Positions 53,436 to 62,959 of a stretch of DNA of 64,000 nucleotides are shown piece after piece. Each line of letters opens with the position of its first letter. Within the stretch, counting starts at the first letter, position 1. Both the position numbers and the translations under genes were made by a program. The stretch comes from a virus, in the IMG/VR virus record IMGVR_UViG_3300008120_000017, positions 1 through 64,000 of that record; one strand, given 5' to 3'. Under the pieces are notes generated by a model that was given only the letters and a program-made list of their open reading frames with translations, did not search any database and was not told the DNA's origin.

Positions 53436-53834
53436 TTACTCTTTATATTCCCATGTATGTATAGCCGAATGCATTTCTGAAGATATTTTCTTTCTATCAG
53501 CTGCCTGCGTAGACTCTGTGGCGTATGCGTTTTTTATATTTGCAAAACCATCTTCGCCATAATTTGCATACCTATATCTCATTGCCTTTTCTAGGTGTAA
53601 ACTATGGAAACCCTCAAGCTTATATGGGGACCAATCCTTGATTGTTACTTCCCCCTTTTTCTTGGAAACTAGTTTATCTATTACGTCATCTCTATCAACC
53701 TTTTCAAAGTAATCATCTATATTATCCCAGAAGGATTCTATTTTAAATCTAGGCATCATTGCCCCCGCCCACGCAGTTTTCCTAGAATCCTCCCATGAAG
53801 AAAATTTACTAGAGTATGAGTTTAAAGCCTTCAT
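53436..53834 (-). CDS. Hypothetical protein in baseplate operon
   Basis: 132 residues, basic and aromatic (SYSSKFSSWEDSRKTAWAG, SPYKLEGFHSLHLEKAM, HSAIHTWEYKE). Overlaps the sigma-like gene by 4 bp. It has no recognised domain; given the location it may be a baseplate accessory or, less likely, a partner of the sigma-like protein. Confidence 0.6.
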   Translation of the reverse strand: MKALNSYSSKFSSWEDSRKTAWAGAMMPRFKIESFWDNIDDYFEKVDRDDVIDKLVSKKKGEVTIKDWSPYKLEGFHSLHLEKAMRYRYANYGEDGFANIKNAYATESTQAADRKKISSEMHSAIHTWEYKE

Positions 53835-54544
53835 TGTATTATTTTTTCTCTGGAGTTTACTCCATTCAATATCTTTTCAGCTATTTTTGCCGACCTAATT
53901 GAAACCTCTGACGGGGAAATCTTAAGTTTTATGGCAATGTCATCATTTGACATCACTGGATTACCGTTCCTACCTAATTTGTAGTCTAATATTTTTTTGC
54001 CAAAACTATCTAAATCGTTGTAGACATAATCTGTCCATAAATTTAATCTATTAGACTCCTCGTCTTCATCTAATTCTACCCCACCAACTAATTGACTCTC
54101 TGGAATCTCATATTTTACTGATTGGTTTAATTTATTTAATTTACCCTTACTTATACCAAGATTATCCATTATTTCCGAATCGTCTGGTTCTCTTCCGTTT
54201 TCCTGAGAGAATTCATTTATAAAATTTATATATTTACCTGTTTCCTCGCTAAAGTGACGAGACAATGGGGATATTTCTGTCATGTTTTTAGCGTCTCTGT
54301 TCAATGGCCTGAGATAATTATATACATGTGTAGATAATCTTGTCCCCTCAGATGGAGAGTATGTTTTTACTGCTTGTGAAACTAAAATCTTTGCTCTACT
54401 TCTTAATAACGTAGGATTTATTGATTTTTGTTGTCCGATGCTTGTATTTATTAATCCGTCAAAAGCCTTTACAGTATTTAAAAGATTCTCCGGGGTTGGC
54501 TTCTTTTTCCATTCTTGCCAATATTTTTCAGGGTCTTGATCCAT
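53831..54544 (-). CDS. Sigma-70-family-like factor
   Basis: 237 residues. KTYSPSEGTRLSTHVYNYLRP (about 65-85) resembles region 2 (F-dpsrG-x-x-fsTya). GREPDDSEIMDNLGISKGKLNKLNQ (about 110-135) is a region 3-like helix-turn pattern, and SFGKKILDYKLGRN with MSNDDIAIKLKISPSEVSIRS (about 175-215) is a region 4 DNA-binding HTH. It probably redirects host RNA polymerase to phage late promoters. It is embedded between baseplate genes, which is unusual for a regulator and would couple its synthesis to structural genes. Confidence 0.78.
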   Translation of the reverse strand: MDQDPEKYWQEWKKKPTPENLLNTVKAFDGLINTSIGQQKSINPTLLRSRAKILVSQAVKTYSPSEGTRLSTHVYNYLRPLNRDAKNMTEISPLSRHFSEETGKYINFINEFSQENGREPDDSEIMDNLGISKGKLNKLNQSVKYEIPESQLVGGVELDEDEESNRLNLWTDYVYNDLDSFGKKILDYKLGRNGNPVMSNDDIAIKLKISPSEVSIRSAKIAEKILNGVNSREKIIQ

Positions 54545-54548
54545 AAAA

Positions 54549-55889
54549 TTAATCCCATTTTATCATTTTAGCGTCTGGAAACAAAGGATGATTACTTAAC
54601 TTTTTAATACCAGATGATTCTTCTACACATGCCTGAAAATGAAAAATAGTTGTCCATGATTCTACATCCAATATGTGTTCAACCTTATAACAATATCCAT
54701 CAAATTTTTCCTCAAATATATCTATTGGTTGTCCATTGAAATTTTTAACACCTGAAGCAGGAATAAACGTAGCGCATGTGCCTGGGACGGCTGACCTGCA
54801 AATTGGTGTTACTATATTGAATGTTCTGGTTTTATGTGCTTCTCTATATAAAATAGCTTTAGATAGACTGTCCATACCTCTTTGAGCTAAATCAGCTCCC
54901 TTTTTACTGTCTATATCAGAACACCAGCCTGGAGCAGAAACTAATAATGACCCCCTAGATCCAGGATTTTCGTCCACTGATTGTGCTACAGCACATCTAG
55001 TCGGTTCATTTTTTACGGAATACAAACAAACGTTTGACATTATAACGCATTCCTTTGGGGATCTCTTTATTTGACAACTTCTGTCCATTTTTTGTATTAT
55101 TTCAGATTGGACATCATTTCCAGAAGCTGAGACTCCACAAAAATTAGGTGTCATTATTATTCTTCCGTCAGGCATACAAACAAGTGTTGCGTCAAATGAC
55201 CCTATTATAATGGATAATACATCCCATATATCACTAGATATATGTGATCTTTCAAGAATATTTGAGCAAAATTTGCAAACCCTATCAATCAGATCAGGAG
55301 CAAAAAATTTTCCCATATCAGTTGAATTACTTGCTATCCATGAAAGCATTGATATAGCTTTATCTTTCTCTCCAGCTCTACTTTTGGGTATTTGAGTGGT
55401 TTTAACTGAATTTAGCCAATCTATTATCCCTGTGCATATAGCTTCTGGAAATGGCTTATTTATATCGAATTTTTGATATGCACCACTTTGCCCCTCCATT
55501 ATCTTTTTCTTGTCTCTGTATAAAATTGTTTCCATCTCGGCGTTCCCCGATTTGGATACACCAGGAACGACGCTTGAAGTTTCCTGTAGATCTCTTGCTT
55601 TATGTATTATGTCGACGCCAGCACTAATATTACCGCTCATATTAGAGAAATTTACTCCACTTAAATACCCCTTGAATAAAAGGCCAGCCCCTGGTGTGTT
55701 TGATATTTTTAATTGAAGTTCTTGGTCTGGAGATGTATATTTAATCGCATCTTCTGGTTTTATCAATACAGTTGCAGTGGGTATTTCGCCCACTTGATTT
55801 ACAACACGAGCCTGAACCACTCTGTCTCCATTTAGAGTTACTTCAGGTTTTACTATGTTGTCTAGAAAAGCGCAGTATTTTATTGCCAT
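54549..55889 (-). CDS. Baseplate hub-like protein
   Basis: About 446 residues from ATG 55889 (MAIKYCAFLDN), which overlaps the upstream stop by 10 bp. VKPEVTLNGDRVVQARVVNQ, GAGLLFKGYLSGVNFS and GVDIIHKARDLQETSS match the opening strands of hub proteins that bind the tube tip (gp27/gpD-type). Several Cys appear near the middle (CMPDGRIIMTPNFCG). Precedes the sigma-like gene. Confidence 0.68.
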   Translation of the reverse strand: MAIKYCAFLDNIVKPEVTLNGDRVVQARVVNQVGEIPTATVLIKPEDAIKYTSPDQELQLKISNTPGAGLLFKGYLSGVNFSNMSGNISAGVDIIHKARDLQETSSVVPGVSKSGNAEMETILYRDKKKIMEGQSGAYQKFDINKPFPEAICTGIIDWLNSVKTTQIPKSRAGEKDKAISMLSWIASNSTDMGKFFAPDLIDRVCKFCSNILERSHISSDIWDVLSIIIGSFDATLVCMPDGRIIMTPNFCGVSASGNDVQSEIIQKMDRSCQIKRSPKECVIMSNVCLYSVKNEPTRCAVAQSVDENPGSRGSLLVSAPGWCSDIDSKKGADLAQRGMDSLSKAILYREAHKTRTFNIVTPICRSAVPGTCATFIPASGVKNFNGQPIDIFEEKFDGYCYKVEHILDVESWTTIFHFQACVEESSGIKKLSNHPLFPDAKMIKWD

Positions 55890-56641
55890 TTTAATGAGAT
55901 AGCGTAAGCAAGCAGTAAACACAACATTTTTTTGTATGGTCTATCTGTTCTTGAATATATATTAAATACTTCTTCATACGCTTTTTTGTTTATCCATATT
56001 AGCTCTTCTACTCCACCAATCTGATTAATATTGTCAATTAAGTTGTTTAAGTTAAAAAAATAAGGATATTTTATTTTTATCTGTAGTAAATCAAATGGTA
56101 TTTGTGAACAATTTGATAAACCAATTCTTATTCTTGTTTCCGGTATATATGAAAAATTAGATATATTACCCTTAAATGTAAATACTAATTGTTTGTCTGT
56201 ATTTAAGTTACTATATTTAGACTTAAATGATACCTTCAATATATTGTTAGATATTTTTTTAAGCGATACTGTCTTATTATAAATTCCGTCTTGAGGTGAA
56301 GTTTCTGAGTCCAATTTTATCAATACTCTATCGTCGTAAAAGCTTTGCTTAATTGTAGGTAAAAAATTTGTTTCGTTTAAGTTTTTTGATGGTATTCGTC
56401 TGTTGTCAAAATTCTTGAAAGCTATTTTTGAGAGATCTCTGTCTCTATATATAGCATCAATTATCGTGTCAGCTCTCCAGACTTGAATTTCCGGCTCAGT
56501 CTGGTTATTGCCGATAAGCAAGCAATTTCTAAACTCTGAAAACAGTTTGCTAAGCTTAACGGGAGAATAATTTTTATCGATATAAGTTATATCAGAAAAA
56601 CTATTATCGTTTAGTAAGTATGTTCTAATTTCTTCTACCAT
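55880..56641 (-). CDS. Hypothetical tail protein
   Basis: 253 residues, mostly beta (KQLVFTFKGNISNFSYIPETR, RIGLSNCSQIPFDLLQ) with a C-terminal helical segment (DRPYKKMLCLLLAYAIS). Located between the hub-like gene and 56643-57095. No family; probably a baseplate or hub component. Confidence 0.6.
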   Translation of the reverse strand: MVEEIRTYLLNDNSFSDITYIDKNYSPVKLSKLFSEFRNCLLIGNNQTEPEIQVWRADTIIDAIYRDRDLSKIAFKNFDNRRIPSKNLNETNFLPTIKQSFYDDRVLIKLDSETSPQDGIYNKTVSLKKISNNILKVSFKSKYSNLNTDKQLVFTFKGNISNFSYIPETRIRIGLSNCSQIPFDLLQIKIKYPYFFNLNNLIDNINQIGGVEELIWINKKAYEEVFNIYSRTDRPYKKMLCLLLAYAISLKWQ

Positions 56642-56642
56642 T

Positions 56643-57095
56643 TTAGGAGGTTGTTTTAATTATTGAGAAATCTAAACTAAATTGACCAAAATTAAATTGA
56701 GTCATCTGCAAATCTAGTGTCTCTCTTTCTAGATACCCAATCCATGATGCTCCACCAATAGACAAAGTACATGGACCACCCTTTGTATACACATTATTTT
56801 TGTCATAATACTGATCTACGTTAGCTACCCCATCTCCCTTAGGAGATGCACACTCCATCAAAAATATGTAGCCACTAACACGTATTGCTCCAACTCCTTC
56901 GCCCCAGGCATATCCGAAAGTTTTGTCGTCAAGAGTTTTTACGTACTGTGTAACCTGGTTTCTGGCTATTGATACGTTAGATACAACAAGAATCTCACCC
57001 TCTCCAGATATAGATGGGTTAAGACTAGCAATCACAATCCTTTTGTCTTTGCTTTTTATTATATGTCCTCTTTGCGCAACTAATATATCGCCCAT
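56643..57095 (-). CDS. Tail protein (hypothetical)
   Basis: 150 residues, beta-rich. VAQRGHIIKSKDKRIVIASLN, then FGYAWGEGVGAIRVSGYIFL and TLDLQMTQFNFGQFSLDF suggest a small barrel such as a tube or hub accessory. It lies directly downstream of the tape measure gene in transcription order. No assignment. Confidence 0.6.
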   Translation of the reverse strand: MGDILVAQRGHIIKSKDKRIVIASLNPSISGEGEILVVSNVSIARNQVTQYVKTLDDKTFGYAWGEGVGAIRVSGYIFLMECASPKGDGVANVDQYYDKNNVYTKGGPCTLSIGGASWIGYLERETLDLQMTQFNFGQFSLDFSIIKTTS

Positions 57096-57109
57096 ATTTT
57101 ATGATTTTA

Positions 57110-60100
57110 TTATTTTGGTCTTGGATCAAATGGGTTCCACCATGATCCATTGTTTTCTGTTTTGCTTTCCGCCCCACCAGTAGAACTCTTTGAAGAAGCT
57201 TTATTCGTCTCAACCCCAAGCTTACCAGCTATTCCCTCTAATGCTGTTAATATTCTATCTAATGCATTTTTGGGGTCGAAATCATTTTTCTTTTCTTTTT
57301 CCGCTTCCTCTCCTTGTAATTTTACTTTTCCGTTTTCAAGTTCTTCGGCTATTTTACTTTTCTTTTCTTCGAATATTTTATTTTCGTATTCTTCAGTGTA
57401 TTTCTTTTTCGTTTCTTCACTTAATTTTGTACCGCTTTTTTCTATTTTAGCTACTTCCTTTTCTGCTTCTTCATGTGCTTCTTGTTTTGCCGTGGAGTGC
57501 ATCTCGACAAGTTTTCCACCCTTTCCTGTTACTAAATCTAATTGAGCTTCTCCTATTTCCTTTTCTTTGGCTGTCATTTTGTCGTAATCGCCAAGTTGGC
57601 CCTTAGCCGACCTCACAACGCTTTCGAAACTAATTTGCCCGTCCTCATTGCCCTCTTTTTTTAAGTCCTTATAGACCTTAGACATCACACCCATTGCCTT
57701 TTCTCCTATATTAAAATCCCTGAGTAAGGGACCTCTTGTCTCATTTACATGCTTAACTTCCGCGTCCACTTCCGCTCTTTCCCTGTTTATATTTGCTATC
57801 TCTTTCATTGCCTCTTCACTTCCAGCTACCTTAAATTGATCTACAACATTACCCTGGTTAGATGCGGTACCAATTGTCCCTGCAATTTGTTGAATTTGTT
57901 CTTGGTTTGCTGTTGGCAATATTTCAGATATTTTTTGTTTTAACTTTTTATCATCTGTAATGTCTTCCTGTGTTATTTTGCCATCTGATATAGCTTCCCT
58001 TAATTTTGCGGTGCCCTCTTTCCCGACCCCAGTTTCCTCTATCGTACTGGCGTAAATTGAATCATTTCTTGATCCAAGTATCGTGTCGGCTATGTTCCCG
58101 TATACTTGTTTACGGACAAATTCATAATTTTCCCCCGTCAAGTTCTTGAAATAGTCGCCATCCATTCCATATTTTGACTGTATAAGTTTATAGTCATTTT
58201 CTGATACACCACCATTTTTTTCATATTCAGCTGACCTTATAGACATCATCAATTCAGTATTTTTGGATATTCTACCGGATGAAATAGCTTGTTCTTTTAT
58301 TTCTCTGGCTTTTTTGAAGTCTCCTGCGTCCATTGCTTGCTTCATTTCTTGGCCTACTCTACCTTCTTCCCCCTCTGTCCCAAGAGTAGCAAGTGCAGCA
58401 GCTAAATCCTGGTTTTCTGATGATCTAGCCACTCTTCCTTGGTATTCAGCTATTTTAACGGCCATTTCTTCGGTAGATTCACCTGTATACATTTCACCCT
58501 TGGCCTGAGCTTCTTTCTTTCTTGCATCTGTAACGCCTTTTGCAGCGATTAATGCGTTTTGAGCCATATTTGTGTGATTGCCCCCCTTCACACCCATTCC
58601 TTTGTACATCTCATTTGTCACTTCGAAATACCTAGCAATTGCTTCGTTACTCATATCAACAACAACAGCGGTAGCTTGTATTTTTTGCAGTAAGTCTCTT
58701 ACCTTTCCTGTAGACATTCCTGATGCCCCCTCGACAAGATCTCCTACCCTATCCATTAGTTCACCTAGACCAGTATCTGAACCGAAAACGTTTTGAGCTT
58801 CCCTAACCATGCTATTAAGCTCGCTTATATCTTCTACCTGTTTGTCTTGCTCTTTTGCATTCTGTGGAGTTCTTGTCTCGGATAGAGATTGTAGCCCAGA
58901 GCTTGGTATATTTTCGGTTATTTTTTTAGCTTCTTTTATGTCTTTCTCTGAACCGAATTTCTCTATTATATTTTTTTCGGTATTTCTTGCCTGCTCTACC
59001 TTGTCATTATTTTCTCGTACTATAGTGTCTGATTGCTGTCTAAGCTGTCTCACTTCGTTTTCAGTGCCAAGCTTTAAAGCTATTTTTGAGAATTGATCTA
59101 ATGTCGCTCTAAGTTTTTCTTCGCCTGTCACAGATACATTGCTTGATTTTTTGTCTGTATCTGTCTTCGTTTTAGTTTCTTCTTGTTTCTTGGCTTTTGT
59201 CAAAGCGTCAACGGCCTCAGTATAAGAGGATATTTCTTCTCTTTCTTTATTTCCTATTCTGCCTTCTTTATCTGCTCTTTCAACTATTCCCCTAACTAGC
59301 TTAGTTGGATCACTTATGTCTATTTCTTTTTCAGAACTAATTGTTGAGTTGCTTTCTTGTATTCCTAGCTTTTTCTTTACGCTACTTGATTGTTTGGCGA
59401 ATTCTTTCTTTTCTTGTTCTGTCCCAATAGAATTAACAACCTCTGAAACGTCATCAATCGTTTTAACCAATGATTCATCATTTCTTCTTGTGACTGTTCC
59501 AGTTTCATCTAATTGCTTGACTAATTTTTCAGCTTCTTTTGCCTTTTCTTGTTTAGCTTTATCGTCTTTAGGTAATTCAGATTTTCTCTGCATCACCTGT
59601 TTAACTAATTTTGCCGTATCGGTTAAATCAACTGTTGTTGATTCAATTATCTTATTTTTTTGCTCCTCAAAAGTTTTTTGTTCTTCTGGTGTCCCGTATT
59701 TTTTAATAGCAACTTCATATTCAGATAAGTGGCTATCAAGATCCTGTCCAGGCGCTACGTTCACCCTAGAGTTCCTATCTTTCTCCTTTTGACTTTCCTC
59801 CATTGAAGAAAGAGTGTTAATAGCCTCATTTGCGTCAGAGTAATATGAAAGATCTTTCTCGTCTCTCTCAGATATAATATTATTTTTTCTGGCCCTATCT
59901 ACAGCATTTTTTGCTAGAGCAGTAGGTGCGGTTATATCTATCTGCTTTACCTCTTTTTCTCTAAAAGGATTAAGCTTCGATGAAAATCCTTCGCTTTTCT
60001 GCGCTGGAGACTGTCTATCTATCTCCTGCATTTTTTGACTAAATTCTTGCTTTTCTTTTGGTGAATCCAGTTCTCCAATTAAATCCAAGCCACCTGTATC

Positions 60101-62533
60101 AGAATATTTTTGTTGTGATGTTTTATTTTGTTCATAGTTTTGAATATCTTGGACCTTAGATACAAAATTTTGTTTTTTCTCTTGTGTGTCTAATTTTTCA
60201 ATTATTTCAGGGAAACTTTCTTTTATTTTGCGTTCTTGTTCCTGTATATTATTTGATCCAAACTCAGTTAAGCCTTGTATTTTTTGACTAAATTGCTGTT
60301 TTTGTTCCTCTGGAAGATTATTGATAATATCAGCAAATTCTTTCTCATGATACTTGGATTGATTATATATATCTTCTGAATTGCTGCTTTTTTCTGACGC
60401 AGATGATTCAGCGAATTTTTTAAATCTATCTTTGATTTGTTGCTGCTCCTCTTTTGGTGTTTCCAGTATTTGAGGGGTTTCTGAAATTGTTTTGTTTATA
60501 TTTGAATCCATCTCATTTGTTTTGGATTCACTTATTTTTTTAACACTCTCTATGAACTGCTTTTTCTTTTCTGGCTCCTGTATTTTACCGATGATGTCAG
60601 AAAATTCATTTTCTATTCTAGGAGTTTCCGTACTAGATTTTTCTTCTTTTAATTTTCCCTTATCAGAAAAAGCAACTTTTCGTAATTTTTGTCTAAATTC
60701 TTCTTTCTTTTCTGGTTGCTCTATCTCGTCTATGATACCCGAAAAATCGGAATCTATTTTTTTGTCTATAGCCTTTAAGTTTGAACCAGTAAGTTCTTGT
60801 ACTTTTTGCCTAAAATCTTGTTTTTTTTCCTCTGTAGATAATTGTTCTATCTCGGAAGAGAAATTTGAATTTATTTCAGATAATCTATCACTTTCGTTTT
60901 TTTGTATTTTTTCTTTTTCAGCTATACTATCGTTTACAAGGATTTTATCTGTTTTACTTATTTTTTGTAGTTCCTGCTTAAATTTAGTTTTCTCGTCGTC
61001 TGTGCCAAATTTTTCTACAATATTAGATAGTTGGTCTAAAGTGCTAGTTGCTTTATTTCTTGATTCTGTGCTTACCCTTGGTTGAGTTCCCGGAACCTTA
61101 CTAATAGCATTGATAATTTTGGGTGACTCTTCTTGTATTTTATTTGCGTCTTGCTCGGTTATTCTTCCCTCTTGGTCCGCTCTTGACAGTACATCTCTAA
61201 CTAATTTGGATGGTTCTGTTATATCTACAGATCTTTTAGACTGCTTAAGTATGGTCTCCTTTTGGTTATTAAAAGTCTCTATCTCTTGTTTAGTCCCATG
61301 CTTTTCAATTATTTTTTGTACCTGATTAATAGTTGTATCTAACTTTGGGGTATCATCTATTTCAACTGGCGTTTCGGGCATTTCTGGGGTGTTTACCCCA
61401 ACTCTTTCATCTATTTTTTTTATTATTTCTTCTACTTTATCTGTTTTATTTGTAGCGTTTGTGGTATTTGTAGTATTGGTAACGTTCTCAGTATTAGTAA
61501 TATTTTCTTGATTTTCAGTATTCTTAACGTTCTCAGTATTTTGCTGGTTTAATGTATTTATTGCATTAAGAGCTTCAGAATATTTAGATATTTCCTCTTT
61601 ATCCTCTACTGTTAGTTTTCCTTCTCTGTCTGCTCTCTCTATAACATCTCTAGCTAGTTTAACTGGTTCTGTTACGTTTACCTTTGGAGTTGGTATATCT
61701 AACGTCTGGTTAGATAAAATGTTTTGTGCCCTTGCATGATCTTTTCTTGCCTGATCTATTTCCTGTACTCTCTGTGGGGTTGGACCATAAGGAAGAGATG
61801 GCCTTTTTAATACCTCTCCAGCTAATTTAGATAAATTATTATCTTTTGCTTGCTGTGATCGATCAGTTATTTCACCAACATAACCACCAAACTTTTTATT
61901 AAATGCAGCCATATTCTGGAATGTTTCTGCTCTATTGAAACCGTGAGATTTAAAATAATCCCACTGTCCATCTTTGTCTGACATTCCATTGCTAACATTC
62001 CTAACTATGTTTGCTGCGTGTATGGCATTTGCTTCTGCATTCCTAATACCAGGACCAGCCATATTTTCAGTAAAATTCCCCATCACTACGCCGAATGCAT
62101 CAGTCATACTTCCGCCTGGTGTATATTGGTCCATGAACTCCTGGAACAATCTATTTTGTCCTATGTCGCCTAATTCAGCTAACATTGGATTTGCTGCAAG
62201 TAGTGATGGTTTAGCTAAGTCAAAAACCCTGTATCTTTCCTGCATTGAGGTTTGCTGATAATCCGATACTGTTGGCCTCTTAAATGTACCTAGCATTGGC
62301 CTTCCACCATTAAACGATGACATCATTAAATTTATCATCGTATCGAACATCGGATTTCCTGTAGCTATTGACGAAGCTGGTGCAAACCCAGAGTTTGCGG
62401 CATTTCTTGCTCTGTCTATAGCTGAGAACGATGGATAACCGTATGGCAAATTAACTCCAGGTGGAATTTCTGGGTTCACTCCACCACCAAAACCTGGGAC
62501 CCTTTGGTTATCTAATATGCTATATGGATTCAC
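57110..62533 (-). CDS. Tape measure protein candidate
   Basis: 1807 residues, GTG start at 62533. It follows the tail assembly chaperone pair with its frameshift, the standard position of the tape measure. After a Gly/Pro-rich N-terminus, residues about 280-1150 are built from repeats: a DIT-x-P-x-KLVRDV-x-x-RAD-x-EG-x-I module seen about five times, and a FxxIIxxLxxPEKKxEFxQKxQxL module seen about six times, linked by Asn/Thr-rich spacers (TNTENVTNTTNTTNATN). The C-terminal part has long helices. If it spans the tail, a length near 270 nm is plausible by the usual rule of about 1.5 angstrom per residue. Confidence 0.8.
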   Translation of the reverse strand: MNPYSILDNQRVPGFGGGVNPEIPPGVNLPYGYPSFSAIDRARNAANSGFAPASSIATGNPMFDTMINLMMSSFNGGRPMLGTFKRPTVSDYQQTSMQERYRVFDLAKPSLLAANPMLAELGDIGQNRLFQEFMDQYTPGGSMTDAFGVVMGNFTENMAGPGIRNAEANAIHAANIVRNVSNGMSDKDGQWDYFKSHGFNRAETFQNMAAFNKKFGGYVGEITDRSQQAKDNNLSKLAGEVLKRPSLPYGPTPQRVQEIDQARKDHARAQNILSNQTLDIPTPKVNVTEPVKLARDVIERADREGKLTVEDKEEISKYSEALNAINTLNQQNTENVKNTENQENITNTENVTNTTNTTNATNKTDKVEEIIKKIDERVGVNTPEMPETPVEIDDTPKLDTTINQVQKIIEKHGTKQEIETFNNQKETILKQSKRSVDITEPSKLVRDVLSRADQEGRITEQDANKIQEESPKIINAISKVPGTQPRVSTESRNKATSTLDQLSNIVEKFGTDDEKTKFKQELQKISKTDKILVNDSIAEKEKIQKNESDRLSEINSNFSSEIEQLSTEEKKQDFRQKVQELTGSNLKAIDKKIDSDFSGIIDEIEQPEKKEEFRQKLRKVAFSDKGKLKEEKSSTETPRIENEFSDIIGKIQEPEKKKQFIESVKKISESKTNEMDSNINKTISETPQILETPKEEQQQIKDRFKKFAESSASEKSSNSEDIYNQSKYHEKEFADIINNLPEEQKQQFSQKIQGLTEFGSNNIQEQERKIKESFPEIIEKLDTQEKKQNFVSKVQDIQNYEQNKTSQQKYSDTGGLDLIGELDSPKEKQEFSQKMQEIDRQSPAQKSEGFSSKLNPFREKEVKQIDITAPTALAKNAVDRARKNNIISERDEKDLSYYSDANEAINTLSSMEESQKEKDRNSRVNVAPGQDLDSHLSEYEVAIKKYGTPEEQKTFEEQKNKIIESTTVDLTDTAKLVKQVMQRKSELPKDDKAKQEKAKEAEKLVKQLDETGTVTRRNDESLVKTIDDVSEVVNSIGTEQEKKEFAKQSSSVKKKLGIQESNSTISSEKEIDISDPTKLVRGIVERADKEGRIGNKEREEISSYTEAVDALTKAKKQEETKTKTDTDKKSSNVSVTGEEKLRATLDQFSKIALKLGTENEVRQLRQQSDTIVRENNDKVEQARNTEKNIIEKFGSEKDIKEAKKITENIPSSGLQSLSETRTPQNAKEQDKQVEDISELNSMVREAQNVFGSDTGLGELMDRVGDLVEGASGMSTGKVRDLLQKIQATAVVVDMSNEAIARYFEVTNEMYKGMGVKGGNHTNMAQNALIAAKGVTDARKKEAQAKGEMYTGESTEEMAVKIAEYQGRVARSSENQDLAAALATLGTEGEEGRVGQEMKQAMDAGDFKKAREIKEQAISSGRISKNTELMMSIRSAEYEKNGGVSENDYKLIQSKYGMDGDYFKNLTGENYEFVRKQVYGNIADTILGSRNDSIYASTIEETGVGKEGTAKLREAISDGKITQEDITDDKKLKQKISEILPTANQEQIQQIAGTIGTASNQGNVVDQFKVAGSEEAMKEIANINRERAEVDAEVKHVNETRGPLLRDFNIGEKAMGVMSKVYKDLKKEGNEDGQISFESVVRSAKGQLGDYDKMTAKEKEIGEAQLDLVTGKGGKLVEMHSTAKQEAHEEAEKEVAKIEKSGTKLSEETKKKYTEEYENKIFEEKKSKIAEELENGKVKLQGEEAEKEKKNDFDPKNALDRILTALEGIAGKLGVETNKASSKSSTGGAESKTENNGSWWNPFDPRPK

Positions 62534-62590
62534 TATATTACTATATCTTTTATTTATTTAACCAGAAAGACAAAATTAATAAACAGTTTA

Positions 62591-62953
62591 TTACTTCATG
62601 TCGGGGAACATCTTTTTATATTCTTCTATTAACTCTTCATTTGTTTTCATTTTTTTGGCCTCTGGCTTCGCTAATTTTATGTATGGGTAGCAAGACTCTA
62701 TGAATTTATTGAAGTTTTCAGTTCTATTTGAATTTGCCTTATTTATGTTTTCTGGTGATATAAAATTCATTCCACCTAAAACATTTATCTTTGTCTTGAG
62801 TATCTCCATGTAATTTTCGTGCTCAAAACCTCCACGAGCCATCTCAAGCCGTATCTTTTCATACAGCAACGGCATATCTTCAACAGACTTACTACTACCA
62901 GTCAAACCCCGCAAAAAGGCCTGTCTGGTTAGGAACCTTTTGCGGGTTTCGAA
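62591..62953 (-). CDS. Tail assembly chaperone, -1 frameshift extension (T part)
   Basis: Made as the C-terminal part of a fusion with 62929-63486. The frame has no good start of its own (only a TTG at 62914), and it stays open upstream through the slippery site at 62953-62959, reading FETRKRFLTRQAFLRGLTGS across the junction. The fusion would be about 298 residues. In lambda-type systems the longer GT product binds the tape measure during assembly. Gene order (chaperones before tape measure) agrees. Confidence 0.75.
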   Translation of the reverse strand, partial: FETRKRFLTRQAFLRGLTGSSKSVEDMPLLYEKIRLEMARGGFEHENYMEILKTKINVLGGMNFISPENINKANSNRTENFNKFIESCYPYIKLAKPEAKKMKTNEELIEEYKKMFPDMK

Positions 62954-62959
62954 AAATTT
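62908..62959 (-). promoter_or_regulatory. Programmed -1 ribosomal frameshift site
   Basis: Slippery heptamer A AAT TTT at 62959-62953 (transcript strand), in the correct phase with the upstream frame. After a 6-nt spacer comes a stem CCCGCAAAAGG / CCTTTTTGCGGG (62946-62936 with 62919-62908), which should pause the ribosome. The zero-frame stop at 62929-62931 lies in the loop. Together these are the standard ingredients of -1 frameshifting. Confidence 0.8.

Noticed and set aside
62591-62914. Independent gene starting at TTG 62914
   Set aside because: The start is poor and the frame stays open back through a canonical frameshift site, so the fusion explanation is stronger.
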